Source: Alphaproteobacteria bacterium
GTDB taxonomy: Bacteria; Pseudomonadota; Alphaproteobacteria; Sphingomonadales; Sphingomonadaceae
Length of the DNA stretch: 11,321 nucleotides
Assembly: GCA_028869975.1 (NCBI GenBank)
Contig: JAGWQR010000132.1
Location: forward strand, 1 to 11,321
Direction: 5' to 3'
In this document: piece by piece, positions 1 through 6,324 of the stretch
How the letters are laid out: every line of letters begins with the position of its first letter
How positions within the stretch are numbered: position 1 is the first letter of the stretch
Program-made: the position numbers and the translations under genes
Notes under the pieces: model-generated
The model's database searches: none
What the model was told of the DNA's origin: nothing
Seen by the model: only the letters and a program-made list of their open reading frames with translations

Positions 1-559
1 CTACAACAGCTCCGATCAGGCGGGCGCGGCAGGCGCGGCCACGCCTTACAGCGTGATGCTGGCGGGCAATGTTGCGGCCAATCCGGCGCTCATCAGCGGC
101 ACGGCAGCGCTCGCCTGTTCGGGCGGCGATGCAAGCTGCACCAATGTCGGCAGCTATAATGTTGCGATCGGCGGGCTCTATTCGGGTCAACTCGGCTATG
201 ACCTGATTTCGGGCACGGGCACAAGCGCGGCCCTCACCATCACCCCGGCAACGCTGACAATCACCTACACCGCGACCCCGGCGTCGAACGTGGGCGCTTA
301 CGCGATCACGCAAGGCACGCTTATGGCGACACCTAATTATGGGGTAAGCTATGTCGGGGCACAGTTGCAAGTGAAGGCGGCGGGCCAGACGCTCAACGAC
401 TTTTTAACACCGTCAAGCGGCACATCAGGCAGCAATAAACCCGGAGAAGGTTCGCAGCCGACAGTGAACGGAATGACAAGCTGCACTCCAGATGCACTTT
501 CAAACGATTTGCGCAACCAGGGTGCTGCGCAGATCGGCATGGGTTGCGCCACTCAATAA
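1..559 (+). CDS. C-terminal end of a large MBG-repeat (haemagglutinin-type) secreted protein, 5' partial
   Basis: The reading frame is open from base 2 to a TAA at 557-559, giving 185 visible residues; the start lies left of the window. It is rich in Gly, Ala, Ser and Thr, with repeated beta-strand phrases: NVGSYNVAIGGLYSG, then AALTITPATLTITYTATPAS, then NVGAYAITQGTL and NYGVSYVGAQLQV. These are hallmarks of MBG/YDG-type repeats in filamentous-haemagglutinin-like surface proteins of Gram-negative bacteria. The last 50 or so residues (Ser/Gly/Pro-rich linker, then a segment with two Cys ending GMGCATQ) fall outside the repeat and form a short terminal tail. There is no membrane anchor or autotransporter barrel at this end, so export probably uses a separate partner outside the window. 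Family knowledge points to adhesion or matrix roles, but the function here is inference. The gene converges on the alpha-galactosidase gene. Confidence 0.8.
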   Translation, partial: YNSSDQAGAAGAATPYSVMLAGNVAANPALISGTAALACSGGDASCTNVGSYNVAIGGLYSGQLGYDLISGTGTSAALTITPATLTITYTATPASNVGAYAITQGTLMATPNYGVSYVGAQLQVKAAGQTLNDFLTPSSGTSGSNKPGEGSQPTVNGMTSCTPDALSNDLRNQGAAQIGMGCATQ

Positions 560-687
560 CGAGCGATGACTCACAGGGAATGCGCGCGTGGTGTCGTTGC
601 AATATGCTCAAGATGGAGCTTGGTGGGAGGCTTGGCGCAGACTAGCGCAGCTCGATATGCTGATTGGGTGTTGCAGAAAATGGGCCG
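560..687. other. Convergent intergenic spacer without a recognisable terminator
   Basis: These 128 bases separate the two convergent stop codons (MBG protein and alpha-galactosidase). I looked for a GC-rich stem followed by a T-run on either strand and found none. No small gene with a ribosome binding site is apparent. Confidence 0.5.
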
Positions 688-2613
688 CTAGTTGAAACGA
701 GCGTTGCCCCAGCTTGCCACGATTGGACTATCGGCAGGCTTTGCTGCCTGTACGATAAGCTCGACGACGCGAACTTCGGCGGTATCGGCAGCGATCTCTT
801 TGGCCGGATCGCCAAAGCTTAGCCATTGTGACGCAGCCAAAAGCCGACCGTCGCCATAGATTTCGAAGCGAACCGCTGAATTTCTGCTTCGGGTGGAATC
901 GTCAACGCCAACCCTGGCCGTGAAGTGCCGAAACTTGCCATCAGCCTTCACCTCAAGCCGCGAATTGGCAAGTACCCCCAGCCCATAGCGAAAACCTTCA
1001 CCAGCAACCGACAATCCCTGGTCGTAGGGCGTTGCATCGGCGCGTGGCCCGCCCCAGCCGGCATAGGCCGGGCGGTGTCCGCCGCTGCTGGTATCGCCGA
1101 CATAGGGATCAACCATACGATAGATGATCGGATCCGGCTCGGGCACGCGAATGCCGTCGGCCGCGACATGGATGCGGCCAGTCATCTCGGAAAGATAGCT
1201 GCCCTGCGCCAGCAGAGGCGCGCCGGTTGCCCGAAGCATCAGCGCCTCATGCGCGCCAAGGTGGAAAGCCTTTCTGCCACTGAATGTGCCGATGTCGCGC
1301 CGCTGCCACAGATCGCGCAAGGCAATAGGGCCGGCCAATTTCAGATGCGCCGCAGTCAGGGTAATGTCGGTCGGTTCGGCCAGTCGGTTGAACAACACCA
1401 CAGCCTTGGCACCACGCTGGCCCAGCGCCTTGACAATGATTTCCCTTTCGCTGTCTGCATAGGCGATCACGCCCTGGTTGCCGGCTGGATCCTGATCCAC
1501 AGCGATCACTTCGGGCGCGCCCAGCACGTCGAGGATTGCGTGCGGGGCGCGGGTCAGATCGGTGCCAATGATCAGCGGCGCGGCGGCGATGGCCCACAAG
1601 CTCATCTGCGCGCGAGCTTCGATCAGATGCGCCGCGTCGAACAGCCCGTTGCCTACTTCGAGCATATCGGGATCGTTCCAGTGGCCGGGGCCGGCATAGA
1701 GCTCGCGCGTCGCCACGCTGTCAAAATTATGGAGCAGTCGGCCCCAGCTCGGATCAATGTCGTTACTGGTGCGCCAGGTGGTGCCAACATCCTGACCCCA
1801 TGCGCGGACATTGGCCGAGCCCCAGTTGCACAGCGACAGCACGAAATCCCCCCGGGGGCGCTCGCGGCGCAAAGCGTCGCGTACTTCACTGTAGAGTTGG
1901 CGCACCTTGGCAACATCGGTCTGGCCAAGGTTGGTTTCGTGAATCAGCGGCTTGAATTGCCGGTAGGTGCCGTTTGCAACCCCTGTGCGATCGGCCCCAT
2001 AATGGGCTATGCCGCAGCTATCGACCTTGATGTAATCAAAATTCCAGGCCCCGAAATAGAGCCTGATGTCTTGGCGAACATGACCATACAGTCCTACCTC
2101 GCGCTCGGGCTGGGTCCCTTCGGGAAGGTTGGGATTGTCAGGCGCCCAAGCCTGTGAGCAGGCATTGCGGCCAATGTCGGTGTAGATTCCGGCCTTGAAG
2201 CCCATGGCATGCAGCCGATTGGTGAACGGCCGCAAAGAGGTCGCTTCGGTGCCGCCAACGTTTGCGCTGGGAAACAAATTGGCGCGCACCTGCATCCGTT
2301 CGTCCGCCTGGCGGCGATAGTGCCACCAGCCATCGTCGATGTTGATGTAACGATAGCCCAGCGCCGCCAGCCCGCTATCCTGAATGGCCTGGGCCGAACC
2401 CAGAACTTTGTCCTCTGTGATTGCTACGCCGAAGGCGTTCCAGCTGTTCCAGCCCATTGGCGGGGTTGGTGCCGAACCAACCTCAGCCTGCGTCCATCGC
2501 CCCGACGGCTGCACGGTGCCATCCGCGCCCTCCGCCCATGCGGGGGGTGTCAGGAACAGCGCCACGAACGCCGTGATTGGCCAGAATGCTTTGCGTCTTA
2601 TGGTCATAGCCAT
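688..2613 (-). CDS. Exported GH27 alpha-galactosidase with C-terminal NPCBM domain
   Basis: The 641-residue enzyme is predicted to hydrolyse terminal alpha-galactosides after export. An N-terminal signal peptide (RRK, a hydrophobic stretch, cleavage after about AWA, residue 27) sends it to the periplasm or outside. The GH27 (beta/alpha)8 domain spans roughly 48-380. It shows PPMGWNSWNAFG at 51-62, the Asp pair in NIDDGWW (D93, D94), the nucleophile in YIKVDSCG (D198), LCNWG at 261-265, and the acid/base in WRTSNDI (D285), by analogy with the D170/D231 pair of human GLA. A beta-sandwich follows to about 470. Residues about 497-641 match an NPCBM carbohydrate-binding domain (VDPYVGDTSSGG, YGLGVLANSRLEV, FTARVGVDDSTR). 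The ATG at 2613 is preceded by GAGG six bases upstream. The gene stands alone, with no sugar regulator or transporter beside it in the window. Specificity for alpha-galactose rather than a related sugar is inferred from the family. Confidence 0.93.
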   Translation of the reverse strand: MAMTIRRKAFWPITAFVALFLTPPAWAEGADGTVQPSGRWTQAEVGSAPTPPMGWNSWNAFGVAITEDKVLGSAQAIQDSGLAALGYRYINIDDGWWHYRRQADERMQVRANLFPSANVGGTEATSLRPFTNRLHAMGFKAGIYTDIGRNACSQAWAPDNPNLPEGTQPEREVGLYGHVRQDIRLYFGAWNFDYIKVDSCGIAHYGADRTGVANGTYRQFKPLIHETNLGQTDVAKVRQLYSEVRDALRRERPRGDFVLSLCNWGSANVRAWGQDVGTTWRTSNDIDPSWGRLLHNFDSVATRELYAGPGHWNDPDMLEVGNGLFDAAHLIEARAQMSLWAIAAAPLIIGTDLTRAPHAILDVLGAPEVIAVDQDPAGNQGVIAYADSEREIIVKALGQRGAKAVVLFNRLAEPTDITLTAAHLKLAGPIALRDLWQRRDIGTFSGRKAFHLGAHEALMLRATGAPLLAQGSYLSEMTGRIHVAADGIRVPEPDPIIYRMVDPYVGDTSSGGHRPAYAGWGGPRADATPYDQGLSVAGEGFRYGLGVLANSRLEVKADGKFRHFTARVGVDDSTRSRNSAVRFEIYGDGRLLAASQWLSFGDPAKEIAADTAEVRVVELIVQAAKPADSPIVASWGNARFN

Positions 2614-2942
2614 GTTTTACCTCACGAATACATCATCAGGCATCAAATGCCCGTTGGACCCAAGATTCGCAACCGGATGGTGACAGTTGCCAACAATGCA
2701 GACATTCCCACGCCTGGATCAGGGCACGTGACGGTGCGCGCTGGGCGAAGCTCATCGCCGCTCCACTGAACCGCACGCGCCTTCTCAAATATGAATGTTG
2801 CTTCAGGGCTGCCGAAAGGTTCTGGCTTCATTACAAATTTCAGCCATTTGGACAAATTATGCACGAAGCTATTGACAGGGGGGCATGTGCGTAACATCAT
2901 CCGTTGCCGTGCTTGGATAAGGCATGATGCTGGGGTGGCGAA
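2614..2942. other. Divergent intergenic region between alpha-galactosidase and lipoprotein genes
   Basis: The 329 bases hold the divergent leaders. On the minus strand the alpha-galactosidase has a good Shine-Dalgarno (GAGG, complement of 2620-2623), but I could not find a convincing -35/-10 pair for it. On the plus strand a good sigma70-type promoter at 2872-2900 faces the lipoprotein. Base composition becomes more AT-rich from about 2780 rightwards. No gene is supported; open frames crossing this stretch lack both a binding site and recognisable content. Confidence 0.6.
2872..2900 (+). promoter_or_regulatory. Sigma70-type promoter for the lipoprotein gene
   Basis: A perfect -35 box TTGACA (2872-2877) is followed by a 17-base spacer and a -10 box CATCAT (2895-2900), which matches the TATAAT consensus at four of six positions. 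Transcription would begin near 2907, about 35 bases before the lipoprotein start. This is a sequence match only. Confidence 0.6.
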
Positions 2943-3425
2943 ATGGCGCATAAAGCAGCTAATTCTGTCGGAACCGTAATGAGATCGGTTTTCTTGATGT
3001 TGAGTGTAATATCGCTTGTCGGCTGCATGTATGGCGCCCCGCGACGGTATCGCGCCCCGATACGAACGCCTGGATTATATGGCTCAGTCGAGGGATGGGG
3101 TGGAGGATACACATCTGACAAGGACATAAACGGTGAGGTTGGGCACCCCCTCTCAATAAGCGGACCGACGGCTATGTGTGTGAATGTAAAAGGTGGGGGA
3201 GCCGGCAGCTGGTCAGCAAATACGAGCCTGGTGTCTGGGTCTTTACCGCCAGGAACCACATTGCAGAGCAATGGCGACATTAACGGAATTCCCACAGAGC
3301 GTGGACATTATATCATTAAAATGAGTATGAACAATTTGATGTGTAATGGTCTTTACTATAATAACTATTCCTTTACTCAGGAACTCAGAATACATATATC
3401 GGGCAGTGGAGTTGTCGTACAATAA
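2943..3425 (+). CDS. Small lipoprotein with a He_PIG-like (Ig-type) domain
   Basis: The 160-residue product has a short hydrophobic signal segment (MRSVFLMLSVIS) ending in a lipobox, LVGC at 25-28. It should therefore be acylated on C28 and held in the outer or inner membrane facing the periplasm or outside. The mature part begins with an Arg/Pro/Gly/Tyr-rich linker (30-60). Residues 66-153 resemble a putative Ig domain: SLPPGTTL (100-107) then GDINGIPTERGHY (111-123) follow the LPPGLTL...G.I.GTPT.aGtY pattern of He_PIG domains. C79 and C134 could form a disulfide. The ATG at 2943 has a G-rich stretch (GGGGTGG) just upstream; an in-frame ATG at 2979 would give a more compact signal peptide and is a real alternative. 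The gene has its own promoter, is AT-rich, and converges on the peptidase gene. The ligand or partner is unknown. Confidence 0.75.
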   Translation: MAHKAANSVGTVMRSVFLMLSVISLVGCMYGAPRRYRAPIRTPGLYGSVEGWGGGYTSDKDINGEVGHPLSISGPTAMCVNVKGGGAGSWSANTSLVSGSLPPGTTLQSNGDINGIPTERGHYIIKMSMNNLMCNGLYYNNYSFTQELRIHISGSGVVVQ

Positions 3426-3440
3426 CGTAAATGTTATTTT
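3421..3440 (+). terminator. Weak AT-rich hairpin between convergent genes
   Basis: AATAAC (3421-3426) can pair with GTTATT (3433-3438) across a six-base loop, followed by TT. It overlaps the lipoprotein stop codon and sits directly between two convergent genes, where a bidirectional terminator would be expected. The stem is short and has little GC, so it may be fortuitous. Confidence 0.3.
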
Positions 3441-3447
3441 AAGTAAT

Positions 3448-4500
3448 TCATCTTAGAAGGTTAGGCTTCTGGTGCGCCTGTGGCCGATAGGCAACCCCAT
3501 TTTCTGTAATAATAGCCCTTAGCTCGGTTTCGCTTAAATAACGCCGTTGAGTGGTGCCGAGATGGGAATCCATCATCTCATACCAGGCGGCGCCCGCATG
3601 TTCAAACGTTCTACTCAATACAACTTCATGCCGCCCAACATTCACCATTATCGGTGTGCCATCGCGTAAAGTTGTCGAAAAGTCGGCGGGTTGGACTATG
3701 TTCGCATGACCCAGAATTTCAGCCATCATTATCATTTCGCCGCCATTCAGTCCTGATTTTTCAATCACATTTTCCGGATTGGCCCGCTCTTCCGCACTGT
3801 GCCAGTCAGCCTGCCGGATTATCTCGTTCGCGCGAGCAGCAACAACGCCATAGGGAGTGCCACTGGCATTCGCCAAGGCAAAAACGGCACAATCATCGAA
3901 TTTTGTCTGCTGGCCAGCGCCAGCTTGAAACAGGCTTGGACCGCTACCCAGACTTGCCTCGCGCCGCAAGTCTGCATCGTCACCGCGAAGACGAATGGCT
4001 TCCCAAGCATGATAGGATTCAACGGGATCCCATTTATGAGCACTATCTAAGTCGAGCTGATGAAGCTCATCGTTCAGATGGGTTTGCTTCTTGAAGCTCC
4101 AGTGAAGTCTGTTCGCCATTACGGTCAAACCACTGATTAATTCTTCTACACTCGGGTCAATATTGTCTTGCACACTCTGAAGTTTGTTAAAGTCGTTCAA
4201 GGCAGTTTGATACGCCTGAATGCGCGCCTCAATCTGGTTTTTCTCATTTTCACAAGTCTGAATAAGAGATGTATTATCATCGGGTACCTGAGCACACTTT
4301 GCATCATGTTCAGCGATCAGTGCTGTTAAAGAATTTCTTTCCGCATACAGTGAGTCAGCCGACGTCGCACCGGACGATGCGGGTATGCATGGCAGTACGC
4401 AAAAGAGCGACAGAAGTGCATAAGCCGCAACCCGTTTCTGCGGTGCTTGACCTGGCCATTGCCATTGATCCTGTTTGGCATATTTCATGCGCACGTTCAT
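3448..4500 (-). CDS. Exported papain-like (C39-like) cysteine peptidase with N-terminal helical hairpin
   Basis: The product is 350 residues. I chose the ATG at 4500 because GGGAGGAAAG lies directly upstream; a GTG at 4521 would add seven residues. Basic N-terminal residues and a hydrophobic stretch (VAAYALLSLFCVLPCI, about 24-39) form a signal peptide or anchor. Residues about 48-110 are a charged helical hairpin (AERNSLTALIAEH; ENEKNQIEARIQAY). The C-terminal half (about 190-340) resembles papain-fold C39-like peptidases: Gln at 197/198 in QQTKFDDC as oxyanion candidate, C204 in DDCAVFALA as nucleophile, H291 in NVGRHEVVLSR, and D311 in YEMMDSHLGT as third catalytic residue, followed by YLSETELRAII like the helix after the active site in C39 domains. 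It is second in an operon with the TPR protein, 30 bases after that stop. Activity and substrate are inference; it might instead be a papain-fold binding or transferase protein. Confidence 0.7.
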   Translation of the reverse strand: MNVRMKYAKQDQWQWPGQAPQKRVAAYALLSLFCVLPCIPASSGATSADSLYAERNSLTALIAEHDAKCAQVPDDNTSLIQTCENEKNQIEARIQAYQTALNDFNKLQSVQDNIDPSVEELISGLTVMANRLHWSFKKQTHLNDELHQLDLDSAHKWDPVESYHAWEAIRLRGDDADLRREASLGSGPSLFQAGAGQQTKFDDCAVFALANASGTPYGVVAARANEIIRQADWHSAEERANPENVIEKSGLNGGEMIMMAEILGHANIVQPADFSTTLRDGTPIMVNVGRHEVVLSRTFEHAGAAWYEMMDSHLGTTQRRYLSETELRAIITENGVAYRPQAHQKPNLLR

Positions 4501-4530
4501 CTTTCCTCCCGCATCTTGCACGATATAAGC

Positions 4531-5343
4531 CTATTTAGAATTTGGGCCGACCTGTTTCTTGGGATCCGGCGCGCCCAATTTTGCGCTGATCGAGAAATTG
4601 AGGTAGTGAATTTTATTCTCGATGGTGCTCTTTTCCTGTTTAAGTTCTGCCACTTTCACAGGTTCTTTTTCCGGATCCATTGCTTTAAGCTTGTCATCGA
4701 TAACGCTGATCTGTTTACGATCGACAGACCGTTTCTTTTCCAATGCCGTTATGACTGGTGTACGCCTGGTTGGCGGCACAACCGGATCGCCGTTAACATT
4801 GGCAGAACTATCGGCACCAGACACCACCAGTGCTCCGGCATCTTTTCCCGGCGTGTCAAAACCCTTGCGCGCCTCTTCGCTACCGGCTTCGCCCCCAGTT
4901 GCGGCTGCGGCGTTGGAATGGACCTCAACGCTTTTCATCTGTCGACCAATCTCGGCCATATGCGCTTCGTTGACCTTGGCCTGCGCGTGCAGATAATTGG
5001 ATCTGATATCCGCATCGTCGGGTGCATATTTCATGGCTTCCCGAAAATAGTTGAGCGCCGTTGCCCAGTCATTTTTTCTATATGCAGCAACTCCCTTGTC
5101 GTCGGCGTCCTGAGCTGCTTCGTCCAAATCCTTTTGTTCTGCCTGGCGTTGCAATTCCTCCGGCGATGGCCCCGTCGGATATTGCACGGCTGGCGCAGCC
5201 CTCCCCCGATATGGGCAGTGATCGTAAGGCGATGAAGGATAAGGCACCCCGTTCAGGTCATAATTACAGACCGCCAATGCACCTGAACTCGCCGCTGACG
5301 CAGCGCTCACGATCATCAACCCTCTTATCCAGCACGCGCGCAT
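4531..5343 (-). CDS. Exported TPR protein with C-terminal coiled-coil hairpin
   Basis: The product is 270 residues from the ATG at 5343, which has AGGGA seven bases upstream; an ATG at 5349 would add two residues but sits too close to the same site. A signal peptide (MRACWIRGLMIVSAASAASS, cleavage after about ALA, residue 24) exports it. The mature N-terminus is Pro/Tyr-rich with C26 and C43. Residues about 81-118 form at least one TPR unit (GVAAYRKNDWATALNYFREA, then MKYAPDDADIRSNYLHA). A low-complexity linker with EEARKGFDTPGKDAG (157-171) follows. Residues about 197-254 are a charged helical hairpin (ITALEKKRSVDRKQISVID; LKQEKSTIENKIHYL). It is first in a two-gene operon with the papain-like peptidase and has a clear promoter. 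A scaffold or partner-binding role for the peptidase is inferred from the TPR and the matching hairpin. I do not recognise a named family. Confidence 0.75.
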   Translation of the reverse strand: MRACWIRGLMIVSAASAASSGALAVCNYDLNGVPYPSSPYDHCPYRGRAAPAVQYPTGPSPEELQRQAEQKDLDEAAQDADDKGVAAYRKNDWATALNYFREAMKYAPDDADIRSNYLHAQAKVNEAHMAEIGRQMKSVEVHSNAAAATGGEAGSEEARKGFDTPGKDAGALVVSGADSSANVNGDPVVPPTRRTPVITALEKKRSVDRKQISVIDDKLKAMDPEKEPVKVAELKQEKSTIENKIHYLNFSISAKLGAPDPKKQVGPNSK

Positions 5344-5371
5344 CAACATTTCCCTTCCGCGTTCAGGAATT

Positions 5372-5400
5372 AGGATAAAATTCTTTGACAGATGAGTCAA
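5372..5400 (-). promoter_or_regulatory. Sigma70-type promoter of the TPR/peptidase operon
   Basis: Read on the minus strand: -35 TTGACT (complement of 5395-5400), 17-base spacer, -10 TATCCT (complement of 5372-5377). Five of six and four of six positions match consensus. Transcription would start near 5365, leaving a leader of about 22 bases before the ATG at 5343. It supports the shorter start choice for the TPR gene. Confidence 0.6.
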
Positions 5401-5401
5401 A
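5384..5401. promoter_or_regulatory. Inverted repeat overlapping the -35 box, candidate operator
   Basis: TTTGAC (5384-5389) and GTCAAA (5396-5401) form a perfect 6-base inverted repeat with a 6-base centre. One arm is embedded in the -35 element of the TPR/peptidase promoter, the position of a classic repressor site. No regulator gene is evident nearby. A chance match is possible because TTGAC is itself the -35 sequence. Confidence 0.35.
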
Positions 5402-5428
5402 CCGCACGTGCTTAAGGTTATGAATAGT

Positions 5429-5599
5429 TTACCCCCTTTGTCGATGGCCATTCCATGATTGCAGCTTCTCATACATATGCGGGAGGGCCGACGTATGGAG
5501 CAAAGCAGATATTTTCTCCTGCTGCCGCCGCAAATGATCCCGCAACAGAGTGTCACGAGTGATATAGACCGCGTTCACGCCACGTCGTGAATGAATCAT
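5429..5599 (-). CDS. Unidentified 56-residue reading frame, possibly a gene remnant
   Basis: An ATG at 5599 opens a 56-codon frame ending in TAA at 5429-5431. The product contains an amphipathic, charged helical stretch (YITRDTLLRDHLRRQQEKIS, then ALLHTSALPHMYEKLQSW) that looks like real protein rather than random translation. The same frame stays open about 24 codons further upstream without another ATG before a TGA. There is no good Shine-Dalgarno site. It lies directly upstream of the TPR gene promoter and next to a decayed gene, so a C-terminal fragment of a lost gene is as likely as a small live gene. I do not recognise the family. Confidence 0.3.
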   Translation of the reverse strand: MIHSRRGVNAVYITRDTLLRDHLRRQQEKISALLHTSALPHMYEKLQSWNGHRQRG

Positions 5600-6050
5600 G
5601 AGCAGATGTATATCGAGCTCGGAGATTTCCGCGACCTGCGCATGCGGTACGTGTTGTGCGTGCGGCGTAGATCATTCCCCCGTTTTGAAAGGACCGAACG
5701 GCCTTCCCGGGCTTCGTACAGATGCCCAGTCGTATTGTCTGAAGGGAACTGCCAATATTCGGGCAGCACTGGATACAACTGCCTGATGATCCGCATTGCT
5801 CGGCTACGCGCTGGGTGCAAAAAGGGGCATCGACCCGCGAAGGCGCATTTCAAACCTGCGTCATATCGCTGGAATATTTGGCAACGCCTTAGCCAAGGTG
5901 TTAAAAACGAGCTGTAATGAAGAGCTTGGACATTGGATTTGTTGCAACGTATTAACCGGATCGATCCTCGGTATTTTCAAATCGCTTCATTGACGTGCCT
6001 GTGCGCCCTCTCCTGGTTTCTGCATGATTTCGCGATCAGGGGTGAGCGGG
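5600..6050. other. Intergenic stretch with no supported gene
   Basis: About 450 bases with short, overlapping open frames on both strands. None has a convincing binding site, signal peptide or family motif, and frames are repeatedly interrupted. Together with the remnants on either side it looks like decayed coding DNA. No tRNA, repeat array or transposase motif was recognised. Confidence 0.5.
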
Positions 6051-6277
6051 ATGCTGCGCGTCCTGATCATCGGCGGCTAGAGCCAGTTTGACGGCATCAT
6101 TGCTTACGCGCTGGTGCGCGAATCGAACTTCCGTTGATGATCGGCGGGCGATCAGCCGAGAAGGCGCGCGCGTTCATCATCGCCCGACAGGATCAGGACG
6201 TGAATATCCCCTTTATTCCGGCGATCCTGTTCACAAAACGGCTGGCGTCTGAAGAGAAGTTGCCGCGTGGCGCTTAG
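6051..6277 (+). pseudogene. Decayed, internally deleted Rossmann-fold (saccharopine dehydrogenase-like) gene
   Basis: From an ATG at 6051, with GGGGTGAGCGGG just upstream, the translation reads MLRVLIIGG, an in-frame TAG (6078-6080), then SQFDGIIAYALVRESNFR. A one-base loss near 6135 shifts the frame, which resumes at 6137 as MIGGRSAEKARAFI and runs to a TAG at 6275. Joined together this gives beta1 / Gly-rich loop / alphaA / beta2 of an NAD(P)-binding Rossmann domain, with GRSAEKARAF placed as in saccharopine dehydrogenase-like oxidoreductases. After about 45 codons it jumps to IPFIPAILFTKRLASEEKLP, which I read as the C-terminal part of such a protein, implying loss of most of the central coding region. 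The nonsense codon, frameshift and deletion together make it non-functional. The family assignment is moderate; the decay is directly visible. Confidence 0.5.
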
Positions 6278-6324
6278 CTGAGGTGATATCCAAATCAGGG
6301 GAAAATCATTAACCGCTGCTGAGC

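Noticed and set aside
925..2157. A 410-codon open frame on the plus strand inside the alpha-galactosidase gene
   Set aside because: It is antisense to a gene with full catalytic motifs. Long antisense frames are expected in GC-rich coding DNA, and its translation shows no domain, signal peptide or binding site.
2643..2951. Minus-strand 102-codon frame spanning the leader of the alpha-galactosidase gene and the start of the lipoprotein gene
   Set aside because: It overlaps a plus-strand promoter and gene start, has no binding site and resembles no family. It is more likely leader DNA that happens to be open.
5591..5993. Several short overlapping plus-strand frames considered as an insertion-sequence remnant
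   Set aside because: No transposase motif, terminal inverted repeat or target duplication could be found, so a mobile-element call is not supportable.
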